Shown piece after piece: positions 44,618 through 56,649 of a stretch of 64,000 nucleotides of DNA. Made by a program: the position numbers and the translations under genes. Source of the stretch: Lunularia cruciata (lineage: Eukaryota; Streptophyta; Marchantiopsida; Lunulariales; Lunulariaceae); the NCBI GenBank assembly GCA_948567375.1, contig OX419758.1:12653001-12717000 (forward strand). The letters are read 5' to 3'. The notes below the pieces were generated by a model. That model was not told where the DNA came from, searched no databases, and saw only the letters and a list, made by a program, of their open reading frames with translations. Positions within the stretch are counted from its first letter, which is position 1. Every line of letters begins with the position of its first letter.

Positions 44618-46588
44618 ATGGAGTTCTTTGGAGATTTTAGAGGAGATAGCATTGTAGTACATAATGGGTTTACCCAAAGTGGCACTTAATATCAATCTAC
44701 ATTTCAAGTCCCAATGAGGGAGGAGATTGACTTTGAGTTGGAATTTGACACAAGAGCTGATCTAGTTGAGAGTGCACTTGGTGTGTTTGCACCATTGTTG
44801 TGAGATATGGACAAGATTTATGGGGCATCCAAAGGACCTATGCTTTACTTTGGTTTAATAAGTACTATTAAGTTGGATGACTTCATCCAAGAGTGCGGTA
44901 GTTGGTGTGATCTACAGTAGATGTGGAACCCAAATTCTTTCACACCCTTCATGGCATGGAAGGAGTTGTTTTAGCACTTGGACGGACTGCCAATGGATGA
45001 TTATCATGAGTTTAGGAGAGCTCACTTGGAGGAGATTGAGCTATAGAGATAGTATTGGTCTCCAAACTATGTCTTTATCACTTCAAGCTTGGTTTCTAGG
45101 AGTAGATTGGTAGTACCTATGAGTTCTAGCTCTAGTAGCATTGGTGGATCTCTTGGAGATGGTGCTACTACAAGTAGAGGTACCACTATAGGAGGTGGTA
45201 TAATATTGGGGTTTAACCCTATGGTAGAGTTCTTCTAATGTTTGAGGTAGAACTATTAGGGAATGCGGATTGACAAGGTCAAGAGCTTGCAAGAGTTCTA
45301 GCAAAAGGCTAGAAGGAGCCTATGCAAGGCATACACTTGCATGAGATGGTTGATCAATTTTACTCAAAGAGTTATTGAGGTCCAAACAATCTAGTTTGGG
45401 TATGGGATACTAGACACAAAGTTGCAACATAGAGTCCATGATACTACATTGTTATATGCTACTTTGCCTACTTTGGTAGTGGTCTTTGGTTTGGTTGAGC
45501 ATATTGAGCTCAACATGGTGGACGAGAGAGTGGTGATATCTGGATTTGGTAAAGAGACCTCATCCACAATTGTAATTTCTTTTAGAGTGCAGCAAATAGC
45601 ACCATGCCATGTTGGTTTCCAAGGACAAGGTGGATAGCCCCAATCTTATGGAGCAAGTGGAAGGCCTAGTGTAGCTAGACTCTTACCTTCATTTTTGGGT
45701 CAACAACTACCAATGAGTGGTGGTGTTGCTTGTTAGACTCGTGGTGGACCTCACCATAGGAGAGAGTGCACTTAGGGCAGTGGACTTAATACCTTTGGTG
45801 CATCATAGCCAACATAGAGATAGTGTGAGCATTGCCACAAATTTGGTCACACTAGTGACCAATGCTTTGACCTACACCCAAATTTATGGAGTGGGAGAGC
45901 TCCTATGGCAAGTGGTAGAGGAGCCATAGATCATGGAGGACAGGATGGTGGTAGAGAATCCACACTTGGTAGGGATGTAGTACATACCCTCACTTTTGAT
46001 ACAACAATGGCAGCACAATGATACACAGTTGCCTTTCTACTTTTGATACAACAATGGCTATTTGGATTGAGCAATTGAAGCAGAGATTGGCTATCATGGC
46101 CATAGCTCAAAGGAGATCAAATTTGGGTGTTGAGGCTTCCACCTCATATGTTGGTGATAGAGACACCTTGGACTTCATGTGTGGAGTAGCACAAGTAGAT
46201 GCAAATCTACCATAATGACTAGGAGTGCAATATGTGCTCTAGAGCTTAGAGGAGCATTAGTGGAGTTGGACCCATAGAGAGGAAAGGTTGGTGGATAGGT
46301 CAGACTTCCTCAATCTTTTACACTCTCTAAGGTACTACAAATGACATCCATGGCTCTTAGACATCCTAGTGCAGGTGTGGTAGGTGGTGATAGGGGTGCA
46401 TGATGGACTACCTACTAATCAACCACCTGCTACTACACCAATTGAGTCTAGCTTGATGTTGGAGGTAGCTCAATTGATTATGCACTATCCTTTGTTCTCA
46501 ACCAATGACATGTTTACATTAAGAGTTGATCCAACCCCAATGTTCCAATTGGGTACTATGCTTTGTGATAGTAGGGATGATGTGGTTC
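44618..46588 (+). pseudogene. M3 Gag and knuckle region
   Basis: ATG at 44618 (MEFFGDFRGDS) agrees with the M2 gag start. A TAA stands where M2 has TGG within the first 30 codons. Capsid-like pieces are 44700-45240 and 45420-45637; the knuckle region is about 45717-45880, and a fragment matching M1 3900-4370 runs to 46588. A short duplication of the TTTTGATACAACAATGGC stretch sits near 45996-46055. Confidence 0.75.
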
Positions 46589-47040
46589 TGTAACACCCAT
46601 TGTGCATGTGTGTGGTATCATGATGTTTAGCTTGGTATTACAAATACTTGAGAGTGTGGTGCCCACATTTTTTGTTCTTTCAAAATAAAGAAGAAGAAGT
46701 GTATAGAGAAGTCAGATTGCGCCTGTATGGCCAAAGAAGGCAAAGAAAAGGGACTTTGGGATGAAACGCAAAGTAAAGTGACTTTGGGTCATAAGGCAAA
46801 GTACTCAGAAATGCCCTGTCAGCACACAACCCAAAGTAAGGAGTCTTCATATTGGGGGGAGCTCAACCCAAGGCAAAGATAGTCTAACAACCTTTTGTTG
46901 GGGCGAGAAATTCAAGAAGGGACCGTTTAAAAACCGGCGGCCCATACGCGTAGAAGTTGGTTGACAATGATAGGTGCATGCAGGAGGTGTGATTTCTCAA
47001 TAGAAACTCAAAGTGAAGAAAGATGAAGAAAGCGCAACTC

Positions 47041-47048
47041 TATAAAAA
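47041..47048 (+). promoter_or_regulatory. TATA box of N1
   Basis: TATAAAAA in the context ACTCTATAAAAATC, about 160 bp before the ORF start. Conserved in N2 and N3. Confidence 0.65.
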
Positions 47049-47207
47049 TCAAACTTGCAATGACAAAATGTAAAGTAATTTTCCTTTGCCGTTGAGAAGT
47101 CGTCTTGCAGTCGTCTTGCAGGGAAGGGAAATAAAGTTGGAAATGCGTTAGTGTGTAAGGGAGAAGTTGCAAGAGTGAAATCAAGAGATAGTGAGAAAGT
47201 AGGAGAG

Positions 47208-49669
47208 ATGGGAGGAGGAAAGAAGAACTCTGAACTCATAGTGAGAAATCATGCAATTCGGAGGTTAGATGTGATTGCTAGGATCAAAGTCTTGAGCCGA
47301 CTTTGGATCACTTTCTTGGCGTGGAACTGGAACGTGAGTTTTCTAGGTTTCATGACAGAAATCATCAAGAGTAAGTGTCTTGATAGACCCGAGGAAGAAG
47401 GGAAGAGAGGAAATCTGGCTTGTTGGATAGAGTTGGATTGGAGACTAGTACTTGGGAAGGAAGCAGGCTTGGAGCAGGGGGCCATGTTCTTGGGGAAGGG
47501 AGAGATAGCCCAAGAAACTCAAGAGGTGAGAGATGCATTCTCATCAAAGCAAACAAAGAATGGGTACAAAGTCAAGAGTTACAAGGACCCTGTCAAGAGA
47601 GGAATTGTGAGTGCTTTGATGGCAATCCTGAAGCCGGAGAGAACAACGTATGTGATGAAACACCAAGCGGTGTTCTTTCACAAGTTGTTTGTAGGAGAAC
47701 CGATCAATTGGGTGAGGTGTTTCCATGGAAGAACGCGATAAATGGTGTAGAATCTGCGGGATAAATTGCCTCCACACTACATCGTGCTATTTGCAATGCA
47801 TTTCTACCTCGGGTTGAATTTGCTAAACTCAGCGGAGTGAACTCGGATGGTGTTGCACTTCCATCCTGATTTAAGAAAGGAGGTCAATGTAGAGGAGCGG
47901 CAGTACATTTTACAAATCAGAAGCACCGACAAGTACTACAAGAAGACAGGGAAGACTGTAGAGATCAAAGTGAGTACTCCGAACTCAAAGAAGAGAAGTT
48001 GGCAGGGCAAAGCCAAAGACACAAAGAAACCTTGGAAGATTAGGAGAGGAAACCCAAGGCGAGGTATGGTGGTGATCGAGTCGGAAGATGAAGACTCGGA
48101 AGGTGATGCCGAGCTCAAGACCAAAGACTCGGAACACAAGGAGGAGCCCGAGCTAATACTACAAAGTGGCGATACGAGTTGCGACAATGATGAGGGTGGA
48201 GAAATGACATCGGCACTAGCTGTTGTAGAAGAAGAAGAAGAAGAAGAAGTGCAGGTAGAGATTGAAGCCAAGGACAGTATGCAGTTGGAAGACAAAGTAA
48301 CCAAGCCCGAAGAAAAGAAGATCATAATGCAGAGAGGAGTCCGCTTGAGACATAAGGTGAAGTACAATGCAGGTCCAAGTATGGTGAAGGAAGAAGCACA
48401 TGAAAGCTCAAGAAGCAAGGCGTCTATTCCGATACAAAGACTGTAGAGAAGAAGGCAAGTATCGGATGAAAAAGAAGTACGAAGGGAAGTGGCCGCGCAA
48501 GAAGAAGTAATCCTGAGCAAGGGAGTCAAGTACCTGCGGGAGGTGGTGTGTCCTCTGTTGGTGAAGCTGGAGTACAAGAAGAAGGAGATGTAGTTGACTT
48601 GTCCAGAGGTAAAGATTGTATTGCAGGTGTTGGCGAGATTAGAATAAGAGAACTTGGAGTTGAAGAAGAGTATAACCTTAGGTGAGGAGGAAAGGGAAGT
48701 ATTGCAAGCAAAGGCAGTAGTGAGAAGTCAGGTAATTGAAGACCTGAAGAGAGAAGTGAATTATTGAGAGGATCTTGTTAAGAAGAGTGACATAGCAAGG
48801 AAGAGACAAGTAGCTGAGTATGAGACCTTGAAGCAGTAGTTTGCTGATTCAAGAGTAGAGGTTATCCATGCTATGGCGAGAGTAGCAGCAAAGGATCAAG
48901 AGCTCAATAGGGTGATGGAGAGTGTCAAGGAGAAGAAGCAACTCTGGCAACGAGAGTTGGCAGCACGGTATAGGGAAGAAGAGAGATTACAAGAGATTAC
49001 GAGAGATTATGAGAGTTACTTTGTAATCAGGAGGAGAGAGTTGTACAAAAGGAGAAGGAGAAGGAGACGGTGAAAGCCGAGTTCAAAGCAGAATTGGCAA
49101 TGTACAAGGAGGACTGGCTTGCAGATCGAGAATGAGAGCGGAAGATGAGATTGGAGCCTTTGAAGGAGATAGTCCTCCGGATGAATGCAATGTTGAGTAT
49201 AGAGGCCAGCATTTGGATTGAAGAAATGAGGCTGCACAAGTTGAAGTTGGTGCAGGAGATGAGGCAAAGACAGGCAAAGGACACGTATTTGAATGCCTTG
49301 TTAATTAGTCTCAGAACTCGTGTAGATAGGAAGATCTTAGAGGTAGAAGACAACATTTTGATTAGATTAGACTTAGTGAAACTAGAGATAGAAAAACTTC
49401 GGAAAGATGTTAGAGCAAAACCCGAAGTAGATAACATAGGAGTGCAAATGTCTTTGGAATTACCAATGGAGACATTAGAGAAGAGTGGGTCAAGAGATGA
49501 AGGATTAGAAGGGTTACCCACTAGTGCAATTTCAGATCAAGAAAGAGAATTGTTGGATTTGGTAGATGAAGTAGAAGATATGAAACCGAGGACAAAGTGG
49601 TAGGAAGTAAAATTACTTTGGGTTTGGGTTTGAAAGCCGATGATGAAGTAGACATCGGATTGGAGTAGT
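47208..49669 (+). pseudogene. N1 ORF, decayed copy of the N-family protein
   Basis: Starts MGGGKKNSE. In-frame stops include TAA at 47739 (N3 has CAG) and TAG at 48444 (N3 has CAG). A small insertion near 48990 and a 1-bp loss near 49585 shift the frame, so the two halves read in different frames. Otherwise collinear with the N3 protein, including VMKHQAVFFHKLF, the acidic stretch and the coiled coil. Confidence 0.8.
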
Positions 49670-51095
49670 AACAATTTTGAGATTTGAAGAGGCAGATATG
49701 AAGAGGTGCATTGTCATTTTGGATCTGCAGGTTAGAAGAGTTGTTGTAGAATGGTATAGTTGTTAGAATTGTCGATTTGTTCACTACTTAAGAGTGGGAT
49801 TCGCAATTAGATGTTGTTTAGTGCTCATAATTTTTGAGAATAGATAAAGCAAAGTGCTTTGAAGTATTGCTCGTTGCTTGAGCTTGATTTTGAGTATCAA
49901 CGTTGTTCTTGTGTTTGTGAGTGTTTGGAGAAATTTGAAGTGCAAGTTAGTGTGCTTGTTGGATGTTGGATTCCGTAGCCTTGATCTTCATTCTGTGTGT
50001 TTGATCCTGAGTGAAGTGCAATTGAAGCAATGCCTTGATAGATCTAAGAGGAATTGTAGTGTTGGTAGTATTCTGCATTTGTGAGTGCAGTGCGAGGTTG
50101 ATGTGAAGCAATTTTGATCAAGGAAGTTGTGCCTTCAGTGGAGGGGTGGAACACAATTCTAAGGCAAAGTCGTTTTGTAGTGAAGTGCCATTTTTGGGAG
50201 AGCCTGAATCATCACAATCAAGATTGTTTGGAAAGATTTGATAGAGTTGTGATTATGAAGTGTGAATTTGTGACAAGACTACGAATCAGTGCTTGTTACT
50301 CTTGTTTGGGTGTGGTTTCTACCTGAGAGATTAAAGACGCAACCAAGAAGAACTGCAATTGTTACTTTGACTTTGTATTTGACCAATTTTGACTTGTATC
50401 TTTGCGGGAACAAACTTTACTTACTCAATTACCGTAAAAGTGATATTTGCCGGGTTGTCACGGAGAGATATTATTTATATAGAGATAAAAGATGGTTCTA
50501 CATTAATTATGATTAACTAAAGTTAGTCATAGCTAAGATAGTGGGGACCTTACTTTCGAGGAAGTGGAAAAGATGACTACTACTATTTTGGATTCTAGTG
50601 TGTTGACTTGGTATTATTCCTAGGTGTTTGGATTTAAGGAAAGAGTTGAGAACTCTTGGGCCTGCAAGCCTTTTTTTTGGATTCTTCTATAGTTCAAGGA
50701 TAGCCCATTTGAAAGAATCCTTGACTTAGTGGTTGGGTCAAGATAAGATCACATGCTTAGTGAAATATGCTCATGTGGATGGATATTCCTTTATACTGTT
50801 TGCCTTGACTTGACTTGACTTTTAGCCTAGTAACTTGAGTTACTTAAGTCATTAGTAACTTTAGTGCGTAACTATTTCATAAGTATATAAACAAGGGGTG
50901 AGGAGGCACTCATCATCCTTTCAGTTACAACTATCTCTCTCTCATTGAATTCTCTAGTGAGCAATGTCTTGAGTCTTGGAGTGTTAGCCTTGGAGGAGTA
51001 TGATGGAGTTAGGGTTCGTTGGCTTCTTAGTCCATGGTGTGCTATCATAATAGCCATCAGAGGTTCATCTTGAGTGAGAGATAGGCCAACTCACA

Positions 51096-51117
51096 TTTTT
51101 GGTTCCATTGGCAAGAT
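51096..51117 (+). other. Primer binding site of D1
   Basis: TGGTTCCATTGGCAAGA from 51100, four T's after the LTR end. It looks like a deaminated form of the common plant primer site complementary to tRNA-Asp; D2 keeps a closer match. Confidence 0.6.
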
Positions 51118-52499
51118 CTCTCTATAAGGCAAGATAATGTTCCACATACAATTCTATATTAGACAAAAGGAGGCTATGAGAGCTCACTTGGAGAGAAATT
51201 TAGGGGAGTAGAGGGTTGAACTTATGTTAGAAACTTGGACCCATTTGTATACCTTGTAGTTCATTATGATGTTTTTGAGTTAATTTTGTATATCTTGTAT
51301 ATATGAGAGGATTTGGAGAGATTGTGTGAGGTGGATTGTAGATTTTGGAGATTAATGTGATTTTGGGCAAAATCTCAAGTTTGAGATCTTGACTTGAAAT
51401 TTCTACATATGGTAGCTTGGGTTATCTTCAGTTAGCTCACTTGAAATTATTGTGAGAGCCATTATGTAAACTAAGCATATTATGAAAGTGGATAGGGTAA
51501 ACTATTCCAATAATTGCATGCTCTCTAGAAAATTGTACAAAGTCTGCCATTTCTTCAATTTTAAGTGGATTATTTTGAAACTTTCAAAGAAAATTTAGTG
51601 TATTTAGTGTTTAGTGTAACCTAGACCTTAAATTTAGTGTAACCTAAACCTTAAATTTAGTGTACCCTAAACCTTTTGACACAAAAATTAGAGAAAGATC
51701 ATTCTTGCACAAGGATTTATGAGTTTCTAAAAAGAGGGGGGTGGGTTTTAGACCAAATCTGAAATATGTTTGCTAAATAGAAAGGTGCTTAGGCCAAATG
51801 GCTCAATGAAAAGATCTGAAATTTTTCAAGGAGGGATGCATTGGATTTGTGGTAAATTGTGCAAAATTCAAAGGACTATGATATACCAATTGCAAGATTT
51901 GAGTGAGATTATGAGGAAGGGTCAATTCTGCAGAGTTTAAATCTCATGCATGAGAAGTGTGAGAGCAACAAAAAGCATATTTGAGTGTTTAGATTCATCT
52001 TGGGAACATGGAGTGTCACCAAGAGTGGAAATTGAGGCTATGCAAGGTTCCCCAAGGGTTTGAGGTGAGTTTAGGGTGGATTTGAGGAAAAGAGTGTTTA
52101 GAATAAAATTTGAAGAGAGTGTTGAGAGGATCCAAAAACCTACACCACTTGGAGGAAAGAGTGAGTCTTAGTGCTTTCTATGTAGAGATAAGGGACATAA
52201 GGCAAGTCCATGTCCATTGAACTTTGAGAGTAAGAGATTGAGGGAAAGGAGATAATTACCTGACTTGGGTTTGCATGTTGGACCTTCTTTACCAAGATTG
52301 GGAGGGAGAAGATCTAAGACCAAGGAGTTGTATGAGGTTTATGGAGTTGAAGAACTTCCAAAAGGACATGAGTGTAGTGGAGTAAAATCACTTTTGGAGA
52401 TTTTGGTGAAGGATCTTGGAGAGAGTCTTAGTACAGCTATAGAAAGACTACCACCTTCATCAATTAGTTCTTAAGATTAGTGATGGAGATAATCTTTCA
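51118..52499 (+). pseudogene. D1 leader and zinc-knuckle ORF remnants
   Basis: A short frame at 51139 (matching D2 55121-55291) is broken by TAG. The segment about 52030-52475 matches the D2 knuckle ORF and retains a full CCHC (CFLCRDKGHKASPC near 52168), but carries stops. A D1-only tandem array of about 22 bp lies at 51611-51675. Confidence 0.65.
51611..51675 (+). repeat. Short tandem repeat in the D1 leader
   Basis: About three units of TTTAGTGTAACCTAAACCTTAAA. Absent from D2, so it arose after the copies split. Confidence 0.75.
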
Positions 52500-52559
52500 A
52501 CTTATGGATAAACTATCCATGAGGGTTTGATTAATATGCACTCTAGGATTTGATGTTGC

Positions 52560-53255
52560 TATAAAAGAGAGAAGTGGATACGAACATATAGAGGAGGCCA
52601 ACCAGCCAACAATTTCAATGATAGAAATTGTTTTGGTTGTAAAGGAAGAAGCCATATCCAAAAGAATTGCCCAAATTCCACTTACCATGGAAGAAGGAGC
52701 TATGAAGGAGCCAATAGAGGGAAAGAGGGAGGAAGTGAAACCCAAGTGGCTCCTAATCCAAACAAAGGTAAGGAGATAGCATCTATAGATGTGGTTGAGA
52801 GCAAGTATGAGAAGAGAGACTGCTCAAAGTTCAAGGGTCTTAATTTGGATCTTTTGGCACAAGAGAAGAAGAGAGCTTGTTTTGTAGAGGATGTGAACTC
52901 TTCTCAAGGATTTAGTCTTAGCCAAGATACTCCTATGCCTACTAGGAGCAATTGCACTGGCACTTCAACACCATCAACAACAAAGACTTCAAGGAAGAAG
53001 TTGGGGATGGAGGACTTCTTGATATCAAAGCAAAAATGGAACTACAATGTCTTGGAGGATATTGGAAGTCACAAGGCTAAAATCACAAGGGACCAACTGA
53101 TTGCTTTAAATCGTACTTTGAGAAAGGAGCTTAGAGGTGGTTTGAGTTCTACAAGGAGTAAGAGGAAGAAGAAAGCAAAAGCTCCAGTATCAATGGGAGT
53201 GGTGGATACAAAGCATGATGGGAGGCTTGTGAATATGCCTCCAAGATTGATGTGA
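52560..53255 (+). pseudogene. D1 Gag C-terminal part
   Basis: Matches the D2 gag from its zinc knuckle (NCFGCKGRSHIQKNCP region, about 52620-52675, partly in another frame) to the tail (open 52746-53255, FLISKQKWNYNVLEDIG). The N-terminal half is deleted. Confidence 0.72.
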
Positions 53256-54165
53256 GGGCAAATGGTCACAACATCAAGGACACACTTGTTGATGGAGGAT
53301 AAATAGTGAATGCCATGTCAAAAAGGTTGATGAAGAAGTTGGGTATGATACCCTCAAGACCTTCAACATTTGTGGTGAGCATGGAAAAAAGCAACAAGTT
53401 TGACCAGTAGGGATGATGGATAAGGTTGGAGTTTCAGTTATGAGAGTTTAAAATCTCATGACTTTCCAAGTCTTGAAGGATTCAAGCTATGACTCACTTC
53501 TTGGGAAGCTATGGTTGAGAGAAGCACGCACAACTGATTGATGACACAAAAGGTACTTGAGGATTGGGCTATTAAACTATAGAGTCATAGTTCATGTGAC
53601 TAACACCACCAACACTTCACATTCAAATATACCATCTTTTGATTATTGGGAATCAGATTCTGAAGAAGGAGCTTTAGGTGTGGACACAAGCATGGAAGAA
53701 GAGACTTCTATAGAGGAGGATGAATCTGAATCTAATTCAGATGTGTATCCCTTATGTGCTATGGATTTTGCACCTAAGCTAGAGGTTTGAAGGACCCATA
53801 TAAATCACCATTGACACTTGAGGAGATAGAGAGGAGGTTATCTACTCTCAAATATGGTCCAAATATTACCAAGGAGGAGAAGGTGAGATTTGAGGAGATT
53901 TTCTACAAGTTCATCCATGTGTTTGCTTTTAGTTACAAGGATTTGAAGGAAGTCACTTTGGAGGAGCACAAGATAGAGGTGGATTCACATGCAAGACTAA
54001 TCCGCCAAAAGCAATGTTGCATTAGCCCACCAATATCTTTGGTTGTGAAGGAGGAGATTGATAAGCTCAAGGAAGCTGGATTTATTTTTGAGGTGGAAAT
54101 TTAGAATGGGTGTCTCCACTTGTGATTGTGAAGAAAAATAATGGCAAGCTTGGGGTATATGTGGA
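53256..54165 (+). pseudogene. D1 protease and start of reverse transcriptase
   Basis: The protease signature VDGG followed by a stop and IVNAMSKRLMKKLGM lies near 53289-53345. Then comes an acidic linker (53640-53740) and the RT N-terminus (KEEIDKLKEAGFIFEVE, then the PLVIVKKNNGKL block). It breaks off at VYVD, the first residues of a conserved RT block, where N4 is inserted. Confidence 0.78.
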
Positions 54166-54386
54166 TGTGGTACCCACATTTTTTGTTTTTTTCAAAATGG
54201 AGAAGAAGAAGTGTATAGAGAAGTCGGATTGTGCTTGTATGGTTGAAGAAGGCGAAGAAAAGAGTCTTTGGGATGGAACCTGAGGTAATGTGGCTTTGAG
54301 TCATAAGGCAAAGTACTCGGACTTGCCTTGTTAGCATACAACCCGAAGTAAGAAGTCTTTGTATCGGGGGGAGCTCAACCCGAGGC
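54166..54386 (+). mobile_element. N4: first 221 bp of an N-family repeat, interrupted by D2
   Basis: Starts TGTGGTACCCACATTTTTTG and follows N1-N3 to CAACCCGAGGC, where the D2 LTR begins. The rest should lie beyond the right edge, after the end of D2. Confidence 0.82.
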
Positions 54387-55079
54387 TATAACACCTATTT
54401 GTGCATGTGTGTGGTATTGTGATATTTAGCTTGGTATTACAAGTACTTAAGAGATATTATTTATATAGAGATAAATGATGGTTCTATATTAGTCATGGTT
54501 AGCTAAAGTTAGTCATAGCTAAGATAGAGGGGACCTTACTTTAGAGGAAGTAGAAAAGATGAGCACCACTATTTTGGATTTTAGTGTGTTAACTTGGTAT
54601 TATTACTAGGTGTTTGGCTTTGAGGAAAGAGTTGAGAACTCTTGGGCCCGCAAGCCTTTTTGTTTTGGATTCTTCTTTAGTCCAAAGATAGCCCATGTGA
54701 AGGAATCCTTGACTTAGTGGTTGGGTCAAGATAAGACCACATGCTTAGGGGAATATGCCCATGTGAATGGATATTCCTTTCTACTTTTTGACTTTACTTG
54801 ACTTTTAGTCTAGTAACTTGAGTTACTACGGTAATTAGTAACTTTGGTACGTAACTATTTCACAAGTATGTAAACAAGGAGTGAGGAGATACTCATCATC
54901 TTTTCATTTTGCAACTATCTCTCTCTCATTGAATTCTCTAGTGAGCAATGTCTTGAGTCTTGGAGTGTTAGCCTTGGAAGAGTATGATGGAGTTTGGGTT
55001 CCTTGCCTTCTTAGTCCATGGTGCACTACCATAATAGCCATTAGAGGTTCATCCTAAGTGAGAGACAAGCCAACTCATA
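54387..55079 (+). repeat. D2 5' LTR
   Basis: 693 bp. Starts TATAACACC and ends CTCATA, i.e. the TGTAAC...CTCACA of the family with one transition at each end. Matches the solo LTR in M2. Confidence 0.9.
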
Positions 55080-55102
55080 TTTTTGGTTCTGTTGCCAGGA
55101 CC
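55080..55102 (+). other. Primer binding site of D2
   Basis: TGGTTCTGTTGCCAGGA from 55084, close to the plant tRNA-Asp-type site apart from transitions. Confidence 0.62.
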
Positions 55103-55120
55103 TCTCTAGAAGGCAAGATA

Positions 55121-55291
55121 ATGTTCCGCATTCAATTCTACATTAGGCAGAAGGAGGCTATGAGAGCTCACTTGGAGAGAACATTAGGAGAGGAGATGGC
55201 TGAACTTATGTTAGAGAACCAAGATCCATTTGTATACCCTATAGTTCATTATGATGTCTTTGAGGTGATTTTGTACATCTTGTACACATGA
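55121..55291 (+). CDS. D2 short leader ORF, unknown function
   Basis: 56 codons from ATG 55121 (MFRIQFYIRQKEAMRAHLE) to TGA. A D1 equivalent exists with a stop. I recognise no domain. It is the first ATG after the primer site, so it could be an upstream ORF. The stretch 55292-55980 after it is noncoding. Confidence 0.45.
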   Translation: MFRIQFYIRQKEAMRAHLERTLGEEMAELMLENQDPFVYPIVHYDVFEVILYILYT

Positions 55292-55997
55292 GAGGAATTG
55301 GAGAGATTGTGTGAGATGGATTGCAGATTTTGGGGATTAAGGTGATTTTGGGTAAAATATCAAGTTTGAGATCTGGACTTGAAATTTCTACACATGATAG
55401 CTTGGGTTATCTTTCAGTTAGCACACTTGAAATTATTGTGAGAGCTACTATGTGCATTGGGCTAGAAGTTTTGAAAGTTGATAGGGTAAAGTGCTCCCGC
55501 AACTACATGCTCTCTAGAAAATTGTATAGAGTCTGCAATTTCCTCAATTTTCAATGAATTGTCTTGAAAATTTTCAAGAAAATTGAGTGCAATGTATCCT
55601 ACCTGCTGCCACAAAAATTAGAAAGAGATCGTTTTTGCGCATGGAGTTATGAGTTTTTGAAGTGAGGGGGGTGGTTTTGAGACCAAATCTGAAATATGTG
55701 TGCTGAATAGAAAGGTGTCTAGGCCAAATGGCTCAATGAAAATATCTGAAATTTCGCAAGGAGGGATTTTCTAGAGTTGTGATCAAGTGTGAAAAATTTC
55801 AGATGACTGTGACATAGTGATTGGGAGATTTGATTGACATTGTGAGGAAGGGTCAATTCTGCAGAGAGGAGATCTCATGCATGAGGAGTTTGAGATCAAC
55901 AAAAAGCATGTTTGAGTATTTAGATTTATCTTGGGAACATGGAGGGTCATCAAGAGTGAAAATTGAGGCTATGCAAGGTTCCCCAAGGGTTTGAGGT

Positions 55998-56411
55998 GAT
56001 TTTAGGGTGGATTTGAGGAAAAGAGTGTTTACAATAGAATTTGAAGAGAGTGTGGAGAGGACCAAAAAACCTACACCTCTTGGAGGAAAGAGTGAGTCTA
56101 AGTGCTTTCTGTGTGGAGAGAAGGGAAATAAGGCAAGTTCATGTCCATTGACCTTTGAGAGCAAGAGATTGAGAGAAAGGAGAGGCTTACTTGACTTGGG
56201 TTTGCATGTTGGACCTTCTTCATCAAGATTGGGAGGGAGAAGATCTAAGACCAAGGAGTTGTGTGAAGTTTATGGAGTTGAAGAACTTCCAAAAGGACAT
56301 GAGTGTAGTGGAATAAAATCACTTTTGGAGACTTTGGTGAAGGATCTTGGAGAGAGTCTTAGTACAGCTATAGAAATACTACCACCTTCATCAGCTATTT
56401 CTCAAGATTAG
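55998..56411 (+). pseudogene. D2 extra zinc-knuckle ORF upstream of gag
   Basis: Reads VFTIEFEESVERTKKP, then a CCHC-like knuckle with His replaced by Asn (CFLCGEKGNKASSC, about 56103-56144), then a Leu/Arg tail and YGVEELPKGHECSG. The start is unclear: an upstream ATG frame meets a TGA in both D1 and D2. It precedes a complete gag with its own knuckle, so the family appears to carry two knuckle proteins. Confidence 0.6.
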
Positions 56412-56649
56412 TGATGGAGATAATCTTTCAACTTATGGATAAACTATCCATGAGGGTTCGATTAATATGCACTCTAGGATTTGATGTTGCTATAGAAATC
56501 TTGGAGCAACCTGGACCTTTTGTGTTCCCTAGGGTGGATTATTCTCAAATGTTGTTAATCATGTATATACTCCATTAGTTATAGAGTGAGAGAAAATAAA
56601 AGAGAAAAAGAAAAAAATTGAGAGAAGAGAAAGATAGTGAGAGATTAAG

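Larger units (their letters stand above)
43484..46588 (+). mobile_element. M3: 5' part of an old M-family copy, interrupted by D1
   Basis: Starts TGTCATGCC at 43484 with block B (to 43931), then a leader (43932-44617), gag (from 44618) and the zinc-knuckle region. It breaks off at GTGGTTC (46588), equivalent to about 4370 in M1, where the D1 LTR begins. The remainder, starting with the protease, should lie beyond the right edge. It is the most decayed of the M copies and contains many stops. Confidence 0.85.
46655..50462 (+). mobile_element. N1: 3.8-kb TG...CA-type repeat with an internal long ORF
   Basis: Starts TGTGGTGCCCACATTTTTTG and ends CCGGGTTGTCACG. Flanked by GAGAG at 46650-46654 and 50463-50467, so both ends are certain; length 3,808 bp. 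No LTR-like repeat of one end is found near the other, and no RT, integrase or transposase motif is seen. TATA box at 47041-47048. The 5-bp duplication and near TG...CA ends are those of an LTR insertion, so it may be a very long solo LTR. Confidence 0.85.
46589..51095 (+). repeat. D1 5' LTR, split by N1
   Basis: Two pieces, 46589-46654 and 50468-51095 (about 694 bp together), match the solo LTR in M2 and the D2 LTR. TATATAAA lies at 50884-50891. N1 occupies the gap with a GAGAG duplication. Confidence 0.9.
46589..54165 (+). mobile_element. D1: Ty3/gypsy element interrupted by N1, truncated in RT by N4
   Basis: 5' LTR from 46589 (TGTAACACCC), split by N1 and ending CACA at 51095; primer site, leader, knuckle ORF, gag C-terminus, protease and the start of RT follow, breaking at 54165. 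Inserted in M3 after GGTTC (46584-46588), the expected target duplication. Relative to D2 it has lost about 900 bp (equivalent to about 56500-57390) covering the gag N-terminal half. Confidence 0.88.

Noticed and set aside
47936-48577. 213-codon minus-strand ORF rich in Ser
   Set aside because: Antisense shadow of the Glu/Lys-rich N1 ORF.
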